From the NCBI GenBank assembly GCA_026418675.1, contig JAOAAX010000012.1:1-59169 (forward strand): a stretch of DNA of 59,169 nt. Direction: 5' to 3'. Both the position numbers and the translations under genes were made by a program. Below are positions 18,389 through 27,586 of the stretch, piece after piece. The stretch's first letter is position 1. Every line of letters starts with the position of its first letter. Under the pieces are notes generated by a model. It saw only the letters and a list, made by a program, of their open reading frames with translations, made no database searches and was not told the DNA's origin. This DNA is from Chthoniobacterales bacterium (lineage in GTDB: Bacteria > Verrucomicrobiota > Verrucomicrobiia > Chthoniobacterales > DYNR01).

Positions 18389-19267
18389 GTGGCAACGATC
18401 AGCTTCGAAAAATTAGAAATTCCTGGAATCCAAAAACTTGCTTCAGGTAAAGTTCGCGAAATTTGGGACCTTGGCGATTGCTTGTTACTTGTAGCTACAG
18501 ACCGCATTTCCGCATTCGATTTTATCCTCCCAACGCCAATTCCAGACAAAGGGAAAATCCTTACGAAGCTTTCAGAATTTTGGTTCCATAAACTCGATTT
18601 TTTTCCAAACCATTTCATAACCTCTAACCCCAATCATTTTCCGACGGATCTTCTGCCTGTTGCTCCATATATAGCAGGTCGCTCAATGCTTGTGAAAAAA
18701 GCAATACCGCTTCCCATTGAGTGTATTGTTCGAGGTTGGCTTACAGGTTCTGCATGGAAAGAATATTTGCAAAGTGGCACTGTTTGTGGGCAAGCCCTCC
18801 CCTCTGGCCTCCAACATGCTTCACGGCTTGATTCCCCAATTTTTACTCCAACCACGAAAGCTTTATCTGGCCATGACCAACCCTTGAGTTGGCGTGATTG
18901 TCGTTCACTCATTGGTGATGAACTCGCCCATCAGGTTCGAAAAATTAGCATTGAACTTTACGAACATGCCCGCGATTATGCTATCTCCCGTGGGATTGTT
19001 ATTGCTGACACAAAGTTTGAGTTCGGGCTCTACAATGGCGAATTGATCCTTATAGATGAACTTCTTACACCAGATTCATCACGTTTTTGGCCTGCTGAAT
19101 CTGTTAAACCAGGGGCTTTTCCGCCTAGTTTTGATAAGCAATTTGTGCGTGATTGGCTCGAATCTTCAGGCTGGAATAAACAACCTCCTCCTCCTTCTCT
19201 CCCTCCAGAAATTGTCGAGCGAACGGCAGCCAAATATTCCGAAGCCTATCGTATGTTATGCGAATGA
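18389..19267 (+). CDS. purC: Phosphoribosylaminoimidazole-succinocarboxamide synthase
   Basis: SAICAR synthetase, the ATP-dependent step joining aspartate to CAIR in purine biosynthesis. 292 residues from a GTG start, the longer (yeast ADE1-like) form. Seen: GKVREIWDLGDCLLLVATDRISAFD, the conserved ECIVRGWLTGSAWKEY, IADTKFEFG and DELLTPDSSRFWP. It follows sucB by 44 bases and may be cotranscribed; no other purine gene is nearby. Confidence 0.96.
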   Translation: MATISFEKLEIPGIQKLASGKVREIWDLGDCLLLVATDRISAFDFILPTPIPDKGKILTKLSEFWFHKLDFFPNHFITSNPNHFPTDLLPVAPYIAGRSMLVKKAIPLPIECIVRGWLTGSAWKEYLQSGTVCGQALPSGLQHASRLDSPIFTPTTKALSGHDQPLSWRDCRSLIGDELAHQVRKISIELYEHARDYAISRGIVIADTKFEFGLYNGELILIDELLTPDSSRFWPAESVKPGAFPPSFDKQFVRDWLESSGWNKQPPPPSLPPEIVERTAAKYSEAYRMLCE

Positions 19268-19332
19268 AACTTGTTCGTTTTAAATATGCTCTCCATTCTT
19301 TTGGAAATTTAATTTAAAAGATTATTATAAAT

Positions 19333-21219
19333 TTGCGGACCGGTTTTCCTTCTTTTCAGCATATTCCTAATTCTAATTCAGATACAAATTCTAAGTTGCG
19401 ATACGATAAGGATTCGATTTGGCGTGTTGCGGCTTATCTTCGCAAATACCCTTTTCTTGCTGTAGGAACTCTCCTTGCTGCTGTTGGTAGCACTGTTATG
19501 GTTGTTGTTTTTCCCTCTGCAACCCAGAGAATTATTGATCTTGGTATCCGCGGAGGGCAACCACATCTTATTTTTCCACTTGGGGCTTTTTCTTTACTCG
19601 CCTTTTTTCTGCAAAATGGGCTTAATTCGTTGCGCATTCTTCTCAACAACCACTTCGAGCAAAAAGTAATTTTTGACATCCGCAGCGAATTATATGCTCA
19701 CATTCAGCGCTTACCGTTGCGCTGGTTTGATCAACGCGCAACGGGTGACATAATGACACGCTTGGTTGAGGATGTCACTTCCATGGAGCGTGTTTTAATC
19801 GATGGTGTAGAACAAGGAATAGTTGCAATCCTTCAGATCGTAGTAGTTGTGGCACTAATGGCTTCCTATGACATCCGACTTATGTTAGCAGCACTCGCCC
19901 CAACGCCTTTTTTATTAGCTGGCGCTCTTATCTACACTTTAACTGCCAGAACTCGTTACTCACGTCAGCGAAAAGCCGCAAGCGAATTAAATTCGCTTCT
20001 CCATGACAACATAAGCGGTATCCGACAGATCAAAACATATTGTGCCGAAGAGCGAGAGCATTCTCGTTTTAATCGAGCGAGCGACAATTTACGCCGGGCA
20101 ACATTAGTTGTTATGAAAGCTTGGGCAATCTATCACCCTACGATGGTTTTTTTGGCTTCTTGTGGAGCCCTTTTAGTTGTTGTTTATGGGGGGCATCTCG
20201 TTCAAGCTACCCAACTTGACCTTGGTGTGCTCGCCGCTTTCCTTGTGCTGTGTCCGTTTCTTTATGAACCAATTGGCCGTCTTCATATGCTCAACCAGCT
20301 AGTTCAAGCTGGACGTGCCGCTGCCGACCGCGTTTTTGATATTTTGGATGCTCCCCCAGAACCTTACTCTGACAGCAGATCATCTGGGAAGGATACTTCG
20401 TCCGAAATTGAAGTGAAGGACTCTAGAGTAACACCAGAGAGTTATCCGGAACAATTAATTTTACCCAGACGACTCCTTGGAAAAGTTGAATTTATAAACG
20501 TTTTTTTTAGTTATAATCCCGAGATAGATGCTTCACCAACACTTCAGGAAATTAGTTTTTGTGCAGAATGCGGAGAAACAATAGCTCTAGTCGGTCCTAC
20601 CGGGGCAGGCAAGACGACTTTGGTGAACCTATTAGTGCGTTTTTATGAGTTTACAGCAGGTCAGATTCTTCTCGATGGAATTCCTATACGCCAGTATCCA
20701 CTTTCTTTTCTTCGTGCAAATATTGGTATGGTTACTCAGGAGAGCTTCCTTTTCAATGGGACTGCTGCGGATAACCTCCGCTTTGGTTTACCTGATGCTA
20801 CGGAGGACAAGTTATGGCAAGCTTTAGAAGCGGCAAATGCCGCTGATTTTGTTCGCCGGCTTCCGAACGGTTTAGAAACTCCACTTGGTGAACGAGGCGT
20901 TCGCTTAAGCGTTGGTGAAAAACAAAGGCTTTCGATTGCTCGCTTGCTCCTTAAAGATCCGCCCATCCTTATTCTCGATGAAGCTACTGCTAGCGTGGAT
21001 ACTGCAACTGAGCGTCTTATCCAGCAAGCCCTCGAGCGTCTCCTGGCTAATCGAACTAGTTTCGTAATTGCCCATAGACTAAGCACTGTCCAAAATGCTT
21101 CGCAAATACTTGTTCTAAACCAGGGACGCATTGTTGAACGGGGACGCCATACAGAACTCTTTGCAGCAGGCGGTCTTTATTCCCATCTTTGTCAGGCTAA
21201 TCTTTTCATTCAAAGATAA
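19333..21219 (+). CDS. ABC exporter, fused permease and ATPase (MsbA-like)
   Basis: 628 residues, a half-transporter of the ABCB type. The N-terminal half has about six membrane helices (about 45-330) with the coupling-loop stretch LPLRWFDQRATGDIMTRLVEDV. It is followed by a variable acidic linker (about 345-380) and the ATPase domain: Walker A GPTGAGKTT, Q-loop VTQESFLF, Walker B LILDEATASVD and the H-loop IAHRLSTV. The ABC signature reads LSVGEKQR rather than LSGGQ, a common variation. Such proteins flip lipid A, lipids or peptides; the cargo cannot be told here. The start is a TTG with no strong alternative. Confidence 0.88.
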   Translation: MRTGFPSFQHIPNSNSDTNSKLRYDKDSIWRVAAYLRKYPFLAVGTLLAAVGSTVMVVVFPSATQRIIDLGIRGGQPHLIFPLGAFSLLAFFLQNGLNSLRILLNNHFEQKVIFDIRSELYAHIQRLPLRWFDQRATGDIMTRLVEDVTSMERVLIDGVEQGIVAILQIVVVVALMASYDIRLMLAALAPTPFLLAGALIYTLTARTRYSRQRKAASELNSLLHDNISGIRQIKTYCAEEREHSRFNRASDNLRRATLVVMKAWAIYHPTMVFLASCGALLVVVYGGHLVQATQLDLGVLAAFLVLCPFLYEPIGRLHMLNQLVQAGRAAADRVFDILDAPPEPYSDSRSSGKDTSSEIEVKDSRVTPESYPEQLILPRRLLGKVEFINVFFSYNPEIDASPTLQEISFCAECGETIALVGPTGAGKTTLVNLLVRFYEFTAGQILLDGIPIRQYPLSFLRANIGMVTQESFLFNGTAADNLRFGLPDATEDKLWQALEAANAADFVRRLPNGLETPLGERGVRLSVGEKQRLSIARLLLKDPPILILDEATASVDTATERLIQQALERLLANRTSFVIAHRLSTVQNASQILVLNQGRIVERGRHTELFAAGGLYSHLCQANLFIQR

Positions 21220-21566
21220 ATGCATTTTTCATTTCAATGGAATTTTTTTATTAATTTCGACAGGGAATGTCTATCTTAGAGGCCTATAAATAATCGGCGC
21301 TAATTTAATCAACTTTTAGATAATTAGTTATGTAAAATCATGTCAAGTTAATTATTAAATAAAGGTTTGATAAACTTAGTCAGATTCAACTTTAACTAAT
21401 GCGGGCTGCGAGAAGGATTGATTGCATTTTTTAATCATAATAATGTAAAAAAATACATTCTAAATTCTAATTTGGCACAATTATTGCTTCATTTCAGGCG
21501 GGGAATGGCAGATATTGCTTACCCAGATAAACAATAACCAAAGAATAATTAGGAAATCAAAAAACT
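21220..21566 (+). promoter_or_regulatory. Leader/upstream region of the porin-urt operon
   Basis: AT-rich 347 bases without a gene. It contains the sigma-54 promoter described separately. About 50 bases upstream of it an inverted repeat TGATT-N9-AATCA (21419-21437) could bind an activator; it does not match the textbook NtrC site, so the activator is open. The untranslated leader from the predicted start near 21499 is about 68 bases. Confidence 0.5.
21473..21488 (+). promoter_or_regulatory. Sigma-54 (-24/-12) promoter
   Basis: TGGCACAATTATTGCT matches the sigma-54 consensus TGGCAC-N5-TTGC at all conserved positions, with GG (21474-21475) and GC (21486-21487) exactly 12 bases apart. It lies 79 bases before the ATG of the outer-membrane-type protein that heads urtABCDE. 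Known biology: sigma-54 with an NtrC-type activator drives nitrogen-scavenging operons, which fits urea uptake. Confidence 0.8.
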
Positions 21567-22412
21567 ATGAAGCTAATCAAGTTGAACAAAAGCATTCTCT
21601 TAGCAATCACTGCAGCACTTGTTCCATGTTCTGCATTTGCAGGAACTCCAGTCAAGGCATCAAAAGAAGTAACGCCTCCTGTCGAGGAGAAGGAGAAATC
21701 CGTCGTGTCTGGGTGGATTTCTTTCGATCTGAATAGTCACTTCATGTCTTATGGACTTGATGTATGGGCAGCAGGGAACTCCTGGCGAAAGGGAACTTTT
21801 AACCCCTCTCTCGAGCTTTCTTTAGCTTTGCCAGTTGAAGGACTTTCTGCTATCGTAGGAACATTCTGGGACATCAATAACAATGCCACTAGTAATATCG
21901 GGAAATACATTCAAGAAGTAGATGTTTGGGCGGGCTTAAGTTATACCTGGAAAGAATTTAGCACAACCGTGCTCTACCAAGCATGGAATTATGCTTCGCA
22001 AACTGAAAGTGTGCTTGATGTTATTCTCAAATATGCAAATAATACTTTCCTAAACCCAGCATTAACTATTCACACTCGTATGAATGCCTCTCTTGAGGGA
22101 CCTGGAGGTGATGGTCCAGGGAATGCGGGTGTCTTCTTTGTTCCCAATCTAAGTTATAACTGGAAAATTTGGGAATTAACAATAACCCCAAGTGCCGCAA
22201 TGGGTTTCTGCACAACTGACTTTCACGGCGCCGATGGTGGGTATGCTTACACTGCACTTGGTGTCGCAGCAAGCGTCCCAATTCCCTATTTGCCTGGTAA
22301 CTGGGAACTACATGGTAGCGTGACTTACTACAATACAAACAAGGATGTAATCCCTACAAATCCTGATGATAATTTTCTAACTGCAAATGTTGGAGTAAAA
22401 CTTTCATTCTAA
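21567..22412 (+). CDS. Putative outer-membrane beta-barrel protein (porin-like)
   Basis: 281 residues with a classic signal peptide (KLNKSILLAITAALVPC, cleavage likely after AFA). The mature part is rich in alternating aromatic and polar strands (for example VVSGWISFDLNSHFMSYG, VWAGLSYTWKEFSTTVLYQAW, PNLSYNWKIWELTITPSAAMG) and ends in VGVKLSF, i.e. a C-terminal Phe as in outer-membrane barrels. I do not recognise a named family. It is the first gene after the sigma-54 promoter, 24 bases before urtA, so by context it may admit urea or related small amides across the outer membrane. That role is inference. Confidence 0.7.
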   Translation: MKLIKLNKSILLAITAALVPCSAFAGTPVKASKEVTPPVEEKEKSVVSGWISFDLNSHFMSYGLDVWAAGNSWRKGTFNPSLELSLALPVEGLSAIVGTFWDINNNATSNIGKYIQEVDVWAGLSYTWKEFSTTVLYQAWNYASQTESVLDVILKYANNTFLNPALTIHTRMNASLEGPGGDGPGNAGVFFVPNLSYNWKIWELTITPSAAMGFCTTDFHGADGGYAYTALGVAASVPIPYLPGNWELHGSVTYYNTNKDVIPTNPDDNFLTANVGVKLSF

Positions 22413-22436
22413 ACAAGGAAGGCATAATTACAAAGT

Positions 22437-23699
22437 ATGAAAATTAAATCGTTAATCTCTTTCCTAGCGATTGCCATTTTTGCTGCAATTATACCTTCTT
22501 TTGCTGCTGATAAAGTAGTTAAAGTTGGTGTATTGCACTCCCTCAGTGGGACAATGGCAATAAGCGAGACCAGTCTGCGGGATGTCTTACTTTTTGCCTT
22601 TGATGAAATTAATAAAAGCGGTGGAGTTCTCGGCCATAAGATTGAACCAATCGTGGTTGATGGAGCATCCAACTGGCCTCTCTTTGCTGAAAAGGCAAAG
22701 GAATTACTGGAAGTTCACAAAGTTCCAGTGGTTTTTGGTTGTTGGACATCTGTAAGTCGTAAATCCGTTTTGCCGGTTTTCGAGAAAAATAACGGCTTGC
22801 TATTCTATGCCGTTCAATACGAGGGAGAGGAATTATCTCCCAACATATTCTACACAGCAGAGGCTGTTAACCAACAGGCTACCCCTGCAGTGGATTACCT
22901 ATTGGAGATGGGTAGGAAAAAATTCTATCTCCTTGGTTCCGATTATGTCTATCCCCAAACAACCAACTTAATCCTACTCGAATATCTTCTCTCCAAAGGA
23001 ATTCCCATAGAGAATATTGGTGGTGGCCTCCGTAAGGATAGTAAAGGGAATGTAATCTCAGCGGGCAAGTATGTTCCTTTTGGTCATACGGATTTCCAGC
23101 AAATTGTTGCTGAAATTAAACAATTTGCTGCTTCTGGCGATGCTTGTGTCATCAACACGATCAATGGTGATTCCAACGTTCCTTTCTTCAAGGAGTTTGC
23201 TGCATCTGGTTTAACTGCAGAGGAATGTCCTGTTGTGTCGTTGAGCCTTTCGGAAGATGAATTCCGGAGCCTCCCGACAAAAGACCTTGTCGGTCATTTG
23301 GGGGCTTGGGCTTACTTCATGTCACTGGATACTCCCGAAAATAAAAAATTCAAAGAGAACTTCTTCGAATGGCTTAAAACAGCAAACGTTCCAGGGATAG
23401 AACGCCAAAATCGTGTGACTTGTAGTCCGATGGTCCTCTCTTACTCAAGCGTTTATCTGTGGAAGGCTGCTGTAGAGAAAGCGGGAAGTTTTGAGGTTGA
23501 TAAAGTCCGCGCCGCTCTTGAATCAGGTGAGATAACGTTCCTCGGTCCAAATGGTCTGAATACGATGCTTAAAAACCATCATACTAAGAAAAACGTCTAT
23601 ATTGGTGAAACAAAAGCTGACGGTCAATTTAAGATCCTTCGTCAATTCGAGCAGGTCGTCCCCGAACCCTTCCTAAAGGGAACATTTTTGAAGAAGTAA
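22437..23699 (+). CDS. urtA: Urea ABC transporter, substrate-binding protein
   Basis: 420 residues with a signal peptide ([16 protein letters not shown], cleavage near SFAAD). The mature protein is a type I periplasmic binding protein of the amide/urea branch: [17 protein letters not shown] at the start, then [19 protein letters not shown] and [13 protein letters not shown], which are hallmarks of UrtA rather than of LivJ-type amino-acid binders. It captures urea in the periplasm and delivers it to UrtBC. It is followed by a strong stem-loop before urtB, probably giving more UrtA than membrane components. Confidence 0.93.
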   Translation: MKIKSLISFLAIAIFAAIIPSFAADKVVKVGVLHSLSGTMAISETSLRDVLLFAFDEINKSGGVLGHKIEPIVVDGASNWPLFAEKAKELLEVHKVPVVFGCWTSVSRKSVLPVFEKNNGLLFYAVQYEGEELSPNIFYTAEAVNQQATPAVDYLLEMGRKKFYLLGSDYVYPQTTNLILLEYLLSKGIPIENIGGGLRKDSKGNVISAGKYVPFGHTDFQQIVAEIKQFAASGDACVINTINGDSNVPFFKEFAASGLTAEECPVVSLSLSEDEFRSLPTKDLVGHLGAWAYFMSLDTPENKKFKENFFEWLKTANVPGIERQNRVTCSPMVLSYSSVYLWKAAVEKAGSFEVDKVRAALESGEITFLGPNGLNTMLKNHHTKKNVYIGETKADGQFKILRQFEQVVPEPFLKGTFLKK

Positions 23700-23720
23700 T
23701 CAGCACGCGGGAGAACAATA

Positions 23721-23753
23721 GGGGAGGGGATTTCTTCCCCTCCCCTTATTTTT
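23721..23753 (+). terminator. Intra-operon terminator between urtA and urtB
   Basis: Perfect 10-bp stem GGGGAGGGGA / TCCCCTCCCC around a TTTCT loop, followed by TTATTTTT. It sits 22 bases after the urtA stop and 42 bases before the urtB start. In binding-protein transporters such elements commonly allow partial read-through, setting an excess of binding protein. Confidence 0.88.
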
Positions 23754-23794
23754 CATAAGGTTTAAAAAAACTCACTGGATCGTATTCCTATTCA

Positions 23795-25558
23795 ATGGCC
23801 CAGCTAATAATAAATTCTTTTTTGAAACTTTTCTCCTATTTCGCTCAGTTCAATTATTACTTTTTATCACACAGGTCGCTTGTTCTATCCTCTCTTTTGC
23901 TGTTCGTGCTGGTATTCCAATTATATGCAAGCAGCGATGATCAATTACGACAATCCTCAGCTCGTTCGGCGATTCTAAAAGCAATTTTAGCTCCTGAAGA
24001 AAAGCAACCCGAACTTGTCGAAGCTCTTGCTCAAAATCTTCATCCAGTGCTTGGTCCAATACTTGAAGCTTGGCAAAAGGGAGATTTGTTTATTCTTGAT
24101 TTAAACGGAAAACTTACCCCGGTAATACGCTTACCAGACTCCCAACTCCAACTAGTTGAAAATGCCCAATCTCTTCCGATAGCTCAACTACCTGAAAATG
24201 CCCGCCCCCTCGAAACTACCGGTAAACTTCGTCGTGCGATGCGTATCATTCTCGATCAGCTTGCTCTCGCAGATCCATCCCCTGAAATTCGTGAAAACGC
24301 CGTCCTCAAGTTGGGAATGAGACAAAACCTCCAATCATTGCCAATTTTAGAACGTCTCAAAGAGCAGGAAGAGCATCCAAAAGTAAAAATTGCGATCCTC
24401 GATGCCATTTCATTAATAAATCTTAATTCTCCAGATACGACTACTAAAATCAAAGCTTTATCTCATTTCGAAGCTCGGGCGCCAATTTTTGCCCGAGACT
24501 CAATCCAAAAAATATTAGCAGATTCTTCAATTTCACCCGCTGTTCGAGATGCTGCCAACAAAGCGATGAAAGCTATCGAAAGAAGGATTTTTTGGACCGA
24601 TTTCTTTGGAACTGTATTTCGCGGTATTAGCTTAGGTTCTGTTTTATTGGTTGTTGCTATTGGTTTGGCGATAACTTTTGGCTTAATGGGTATAATTAAC
24701 ATGGCTCACGGAGAAATCATGATCATTGGGGGCTATACGGTTTTTGTTGTTCAATGTCTCTTTGGAACAGGATTGGCATTGGCTCCTTTTGGCTTTTCTT
24801 TTAATCTTCCAGGCCTAGGTCTTGATCCAGCTTCCAACCTTTACCAGGCTTATTTCCTCATCTCATTACCCATCGCTTTTCTTATAAGTGCTATAGTTGG
24901 ACTAATACTAGAACGTGGCATAATCCAATTCCTTTATCAACGCCCGCTCGAAACGCTTCTTGCGACATGGGGGATTTCTTTAATTCTTCAACAACTCTTT
25001 CGACTCATCTTCGGACCTGCAAATATACCTGTTACTGCACCTGCTTGGCTTACAGGTAGCTATGTTGTTGAAGGGGTTATCATGAATTACAACCGCATTT
25101 TTGTTATCTTTGCTGCTTTTGTGATTTTGGTAGCAACGTGGCTTCTACTCGCTCGAACTCCCTTGGGTCTCCTGATACGTGCTGTAATTCAAGATCGTTC
25201 AACTGCAGCTTGCATGGGGGTTTCGACAGGTAAAGTAAATTCCTTAACTTTTGCTTTTGGTTCCGGCTTGGCAGGGGTTGCAGGGGCACTCCTTGCTCTC
25301 TTGGGTAATATTGGCCCGTCAACAGGACAGACTTATATTGTGGACGCTTTTATGGTTGTTGTCCTTGGCGGCGTTGGCAACTTGGCCGGAACAGTTCTTT
25401 CTGCACTCGGTATTGGAACACTTGACCAAATACTCCAAATCTCACTTCGTAATCCTGTAATTGGTAAGGTGCTTGTGCTTGTTGGAATTATTCTCTTTCT
25501 CCAATGGAAACCTTCAGGCTTGTTCACCATTCGCTCACGTTCTCTTGATGAAGGTTAA
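23795..25558 (+). CDS. urtB: Urea ABC transporter, permease UrtB
   Basis: 587 residues. UrtB differs from LivH by a long periplasmic N-terminal extension, and this is present: a signal-anchor (LSSLLLFVLVFQLYA) followed by about 210 residues of helical, HEAT-like sequence (for example PSPEIRENAVLKLG). The C-terminal about 320 residues are the LivH-like permease with eight or so helices, including the GLAITFGLMGIINMAHGE motif and LLGNIGPSTGQTYIVDAFM. With UrtC it forms the inner-membrane channel. It is read after the urtA-urtB stem-loop. Confidence 0.93.
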   Translation: MAQLIINSFLKLFSYFAQFNYYFLSHRSLVLSSLLLFVLVFQLYASSDDQLRQSSARSAILKAILAPEEKQPELVEALAQNLHPVLGPILEAWQKGDLFILDLNGKLTPVIRLPDSQLQLVENAQSLPIAQLPENARPLETTGKLRRAMRIILDQLALADPSPEIRENAVLKLGMRQNLQSLPILERLKEQEEHPKVKIAILDAISLINLNSPDTTTKIKALSHFEARAPIFARDSIQKILADSSISPAVRDAANKAMKAIERRIFWTDFFGTVFRGISLGSVLLVVAIGLAITFGLMGIINMAHGEIMIIGGYTVFVVQCLFGTGLALAPFGFSFNLPGLGLDPASNLYQAYFLISLPIAFLISAIVGLILERGIIQFLYQRPLETLLATWGISLILQQLFRLIFGPANIPVTAPAWLTGSYVVEGVIMNYNRIFVIFAAFVILVATWLLLARTPLGLLIRAVIQDRSTAACMGVSTGKVNSLTFAFGSGLAGVAGALLALLGNIGPSTGQTYIVDAFMVVVLGGVGNLAGTVLSALGIGTLDQILQISLRNPVIGKVLVLVGIILFLQWKPSGLFTIRSRSLDEG

Positions 25559-25593
25559 CTTGACAGAAAAATTTAACTTCAATCGTTATCTCC

Positions 25594-26775
25594 ATGAGCG
25601 ATCGCTTACCTAAAGTAGAAATCTTCTTTCTCCTCATTCTAAGTGCAGTTCTCATTTTTGTAATCCCCATACTCAATTCTGCTGTTCCTACTGACCATCC
25701 TTTCTACATTAGTAATTATCTCGTGAATCTTTTAGGGCAATATTTTTGTTTGGCGATTGTAGCAGTGAGTCTTGACTTTTTATGGGGATATACCGGTCTC
25801 CTTAGTTTGGGACAGATGCTCTTCTTTAGCCTAGGAGGATACGCTTTCGGTATGCATCTAATGCTCATGATAGGACGCCTCGGACAATACAAGAGTGACC
25901 TGCCTGACTTCATGGTTTTCCTTGGTTATAACAAACTTCCTGATTTTTGGGTTCCCTTTTATAGTTTTTGGTTTGCTGCAGCTGCTGCACTTTGGGTCCC
26001 AGGGCTCCTCGCTTTTCTCTTCGGATGGTTGGCGTTTCGTTCTCGCATCCGCGGAGTGTATTTTTCAATCCTCACCCAAGCCCTTACTTATGCTGCTTGT
26101 TTGCTATTTTTTCGCAACGAACTTTCTATGGGGGGGAACAATGGTTTTACAGACTTCAAATTTATTCTTGGGAAACCAATCAATTCTCCCGATACCCAAC
26201 GCGCTCTTTATGTTGCATCTGCACTTTCCTTGATACTCACATACCTTTTACTTCGAACACTTACGCTTACGAAGTTTGGAAAAGTCCAACGAGCGATTCG
26301 CGATAGTGAAAATCGTGTCCTTTTTTCCGGTTATGCTGCTGCAAATTATAAACTGTTTGCCTTTACTCTTGCTGCTGTAATTTCGGGTCTTGCTGGCGCT
26401 CTTTACGTTCCTCAAGTCGGAATAATAAACCCAAGCCAAATGGAACCTTCTCGTTCTCTTGAGGCAGTCGTTTGGGTTGCGGTTGGTGGACGCGGCACTC
26501 TCTACGGTCCGGTGATTGGTGCAGTTGGCGTTAACGCACTCCGAAGCTGGGCCACAATTTCTTTGCCTGCTTACTGGCCCATTTTGCTTGGTTCACTCTT
26601 CATTCTCGTTGTTCTTTTTGCACCTCGAGGCATTGCTGGTTTTCTGGAATTCCTTGCTGGCAAGGTTCTTACAGCTTCAAGGCCTATTTTACCCAACACA
26701 CAAATTTTTACCAACTCATCCCTCCCGAAAACATCTAGCCCAAATCCATCTGGGCAGGAAAGCCAAAAAACTTAA
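25594..26775 (+). CDS. urtC: Urea ABC transporter, permease UrtC
   Basis: 393 residues, LivM-like inner-membrane permease with about ten hydrophobic segments. Conserved pieces: [29 protein letters not shown], split here as [11 protein letters not shown] and the following GGYAFGMHL, then [24 protein letters not shown] and [18 protein letters not shown]. The last about 30 residues are a Ser/Pro-rich cytoplasmic tail. It starts 36 bases after urtB. Confidence 0.93.
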   Translation: MSDRLPKVEIFFLLILSAVLIFVIPILNSAVPTDHPFYISNYLVNLLGQYFCLAIVAVSLDFLWGYTGLLSLGQMLFFSLGGYAFGMHLMLMIGRLGQYKSDLPDFMVFLGYNKLPDFWVPFYSFWFAAAAALWVPGLLAFLFGWLAFRSRIRGVYFSILTQALTYAACLLFFRNELSMGGNNGFTDFKFILGKPINSPDTQRALYVASALSLILTYLLLRTLTLTKFGKVQRAIRDSENRVLFSGYAAANYKLFAFTLAAVISGLAGALYVPQVGIINPSQMEPSRSLEAVVWVAVGGRGTLYGPVIGAVGVNALRSWATISLPAYWPILLGSLFILVVLFAPRGIAGFLEFLAGKVLTASRPILPNTQIFTNSSLPKTSSPNPSGQESQKT

Positions 26776-26811
26776 AAAGGAATAATTCAAGTAAGAAAAG
26801 TTGAAAGAAGG

Positions 26812-27582
26812 ATGAAACGTGAATTTCTCCTCGTAGCCGAGGGCCTTACTAAATCCTTTGATGGCTTCAAAGCCATAGATAATATTAACTTTTACCTTGA
26901 CCGTGGCGAATTGCGAACTATCATTGGTCCGAACGGCGCAGGCAAAAGCACTTTTCTCGACCTTATCACGGGCCGCACTCGGCCTGACTCGGGCACGATT
27001 ACTTACCGGGGCAATCCTATCACTCGCCTACGCGAATACGAGATTTACCGCCTAGGCATTGGCCGCAAATTCCAAACTCCTAGCATTTATGCTCACCATA
27101 CAGTCTTTGAAAACCTCCTTCTCGGTCTTAAAGGTCCACGGGGTGTCTTCTCTTCGATTTTTCATCGCATATCCAGCTCAGAAAAAAACCGAATTGCTGA
27201 AGTGCTCGAAATTATTGGCCTTACTGAAAAAGCTCATATTCCTGCAGGCCTGCTTTCCCACGGCCAAAAACAATGGCTCGAAATTGGTATGCTTCTCGCT
27301 CAAGAAGCAGAACTTCTCCTCCTTGATGAACCTGCCGCCGGAATGTCCGATGAAGAAACTGAAAAAACCGGCAACCTTTTACTCACCCTTGCAGGTGGTC
27401 ACACCCTTATCGTCATCGAACACGATATGACCTTTATTCGTCGGCTTGCCTCGCGTGTTACTGTCCTCCATCAAGGCCGCATCCTTTGCGAAGGTTCTTT
27501 TGAACACGTTCAAAACGACCCCCGTGTTCAAGAAGTTTATTTAGGTCGTAAACATCGTGCTCACAATCAGCCGAATTCGTGA
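26812..27582 (+). CDS. urtD: Urea ABC transporter, ATPase UrtD
   Basis: 256 residues, LivG-like ATPase of the urea transporter. Walker A GPNGAGKST, GRKFQTPSIYAHHTVFENL (Q-loop region typical of UrtD), signature LSHGQKQWLEIG and Walker B LLLDEPAAGMSDEE are all present, followed by the H-loop IVIEHDM. The signature LSHGQKQWLE is characteristic of UrtD. urtE begins five bases after its stop. Confidence 0.95.
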   Translation: MKREFLLVAEGLTKSFDGFKAIDNINFYLDRGELRTIIGPNGAGKSTFLDLITGRTRPDSGTITYRGNPITRLREYEIYRLGIGRKFQTPSIYAHHTVFENLLLGLKGPRGVFSSIFHRISSSEKNRIAEVLEIIGLTEKAHIPAGLLSHGQKQWLEIGMLLAQEAELLLLDEPAAGMSDEETEKTGNLLLTLAGGHTLIVIEHDMTFIRRLASRVTVLHQGRILCEGSFEHVQNDPRVQEVYLGRKHRAHNQPNS

Positions 27583-27586
27583 AACC

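Noticed and set aside
19333-21219. Lipid A flippase identity (msbA) for the ABC exporter
   Set aside because: Fold and length fit, but no lipid A genes are adjacent and many ABCB exporters look the same, so no symbol was given.
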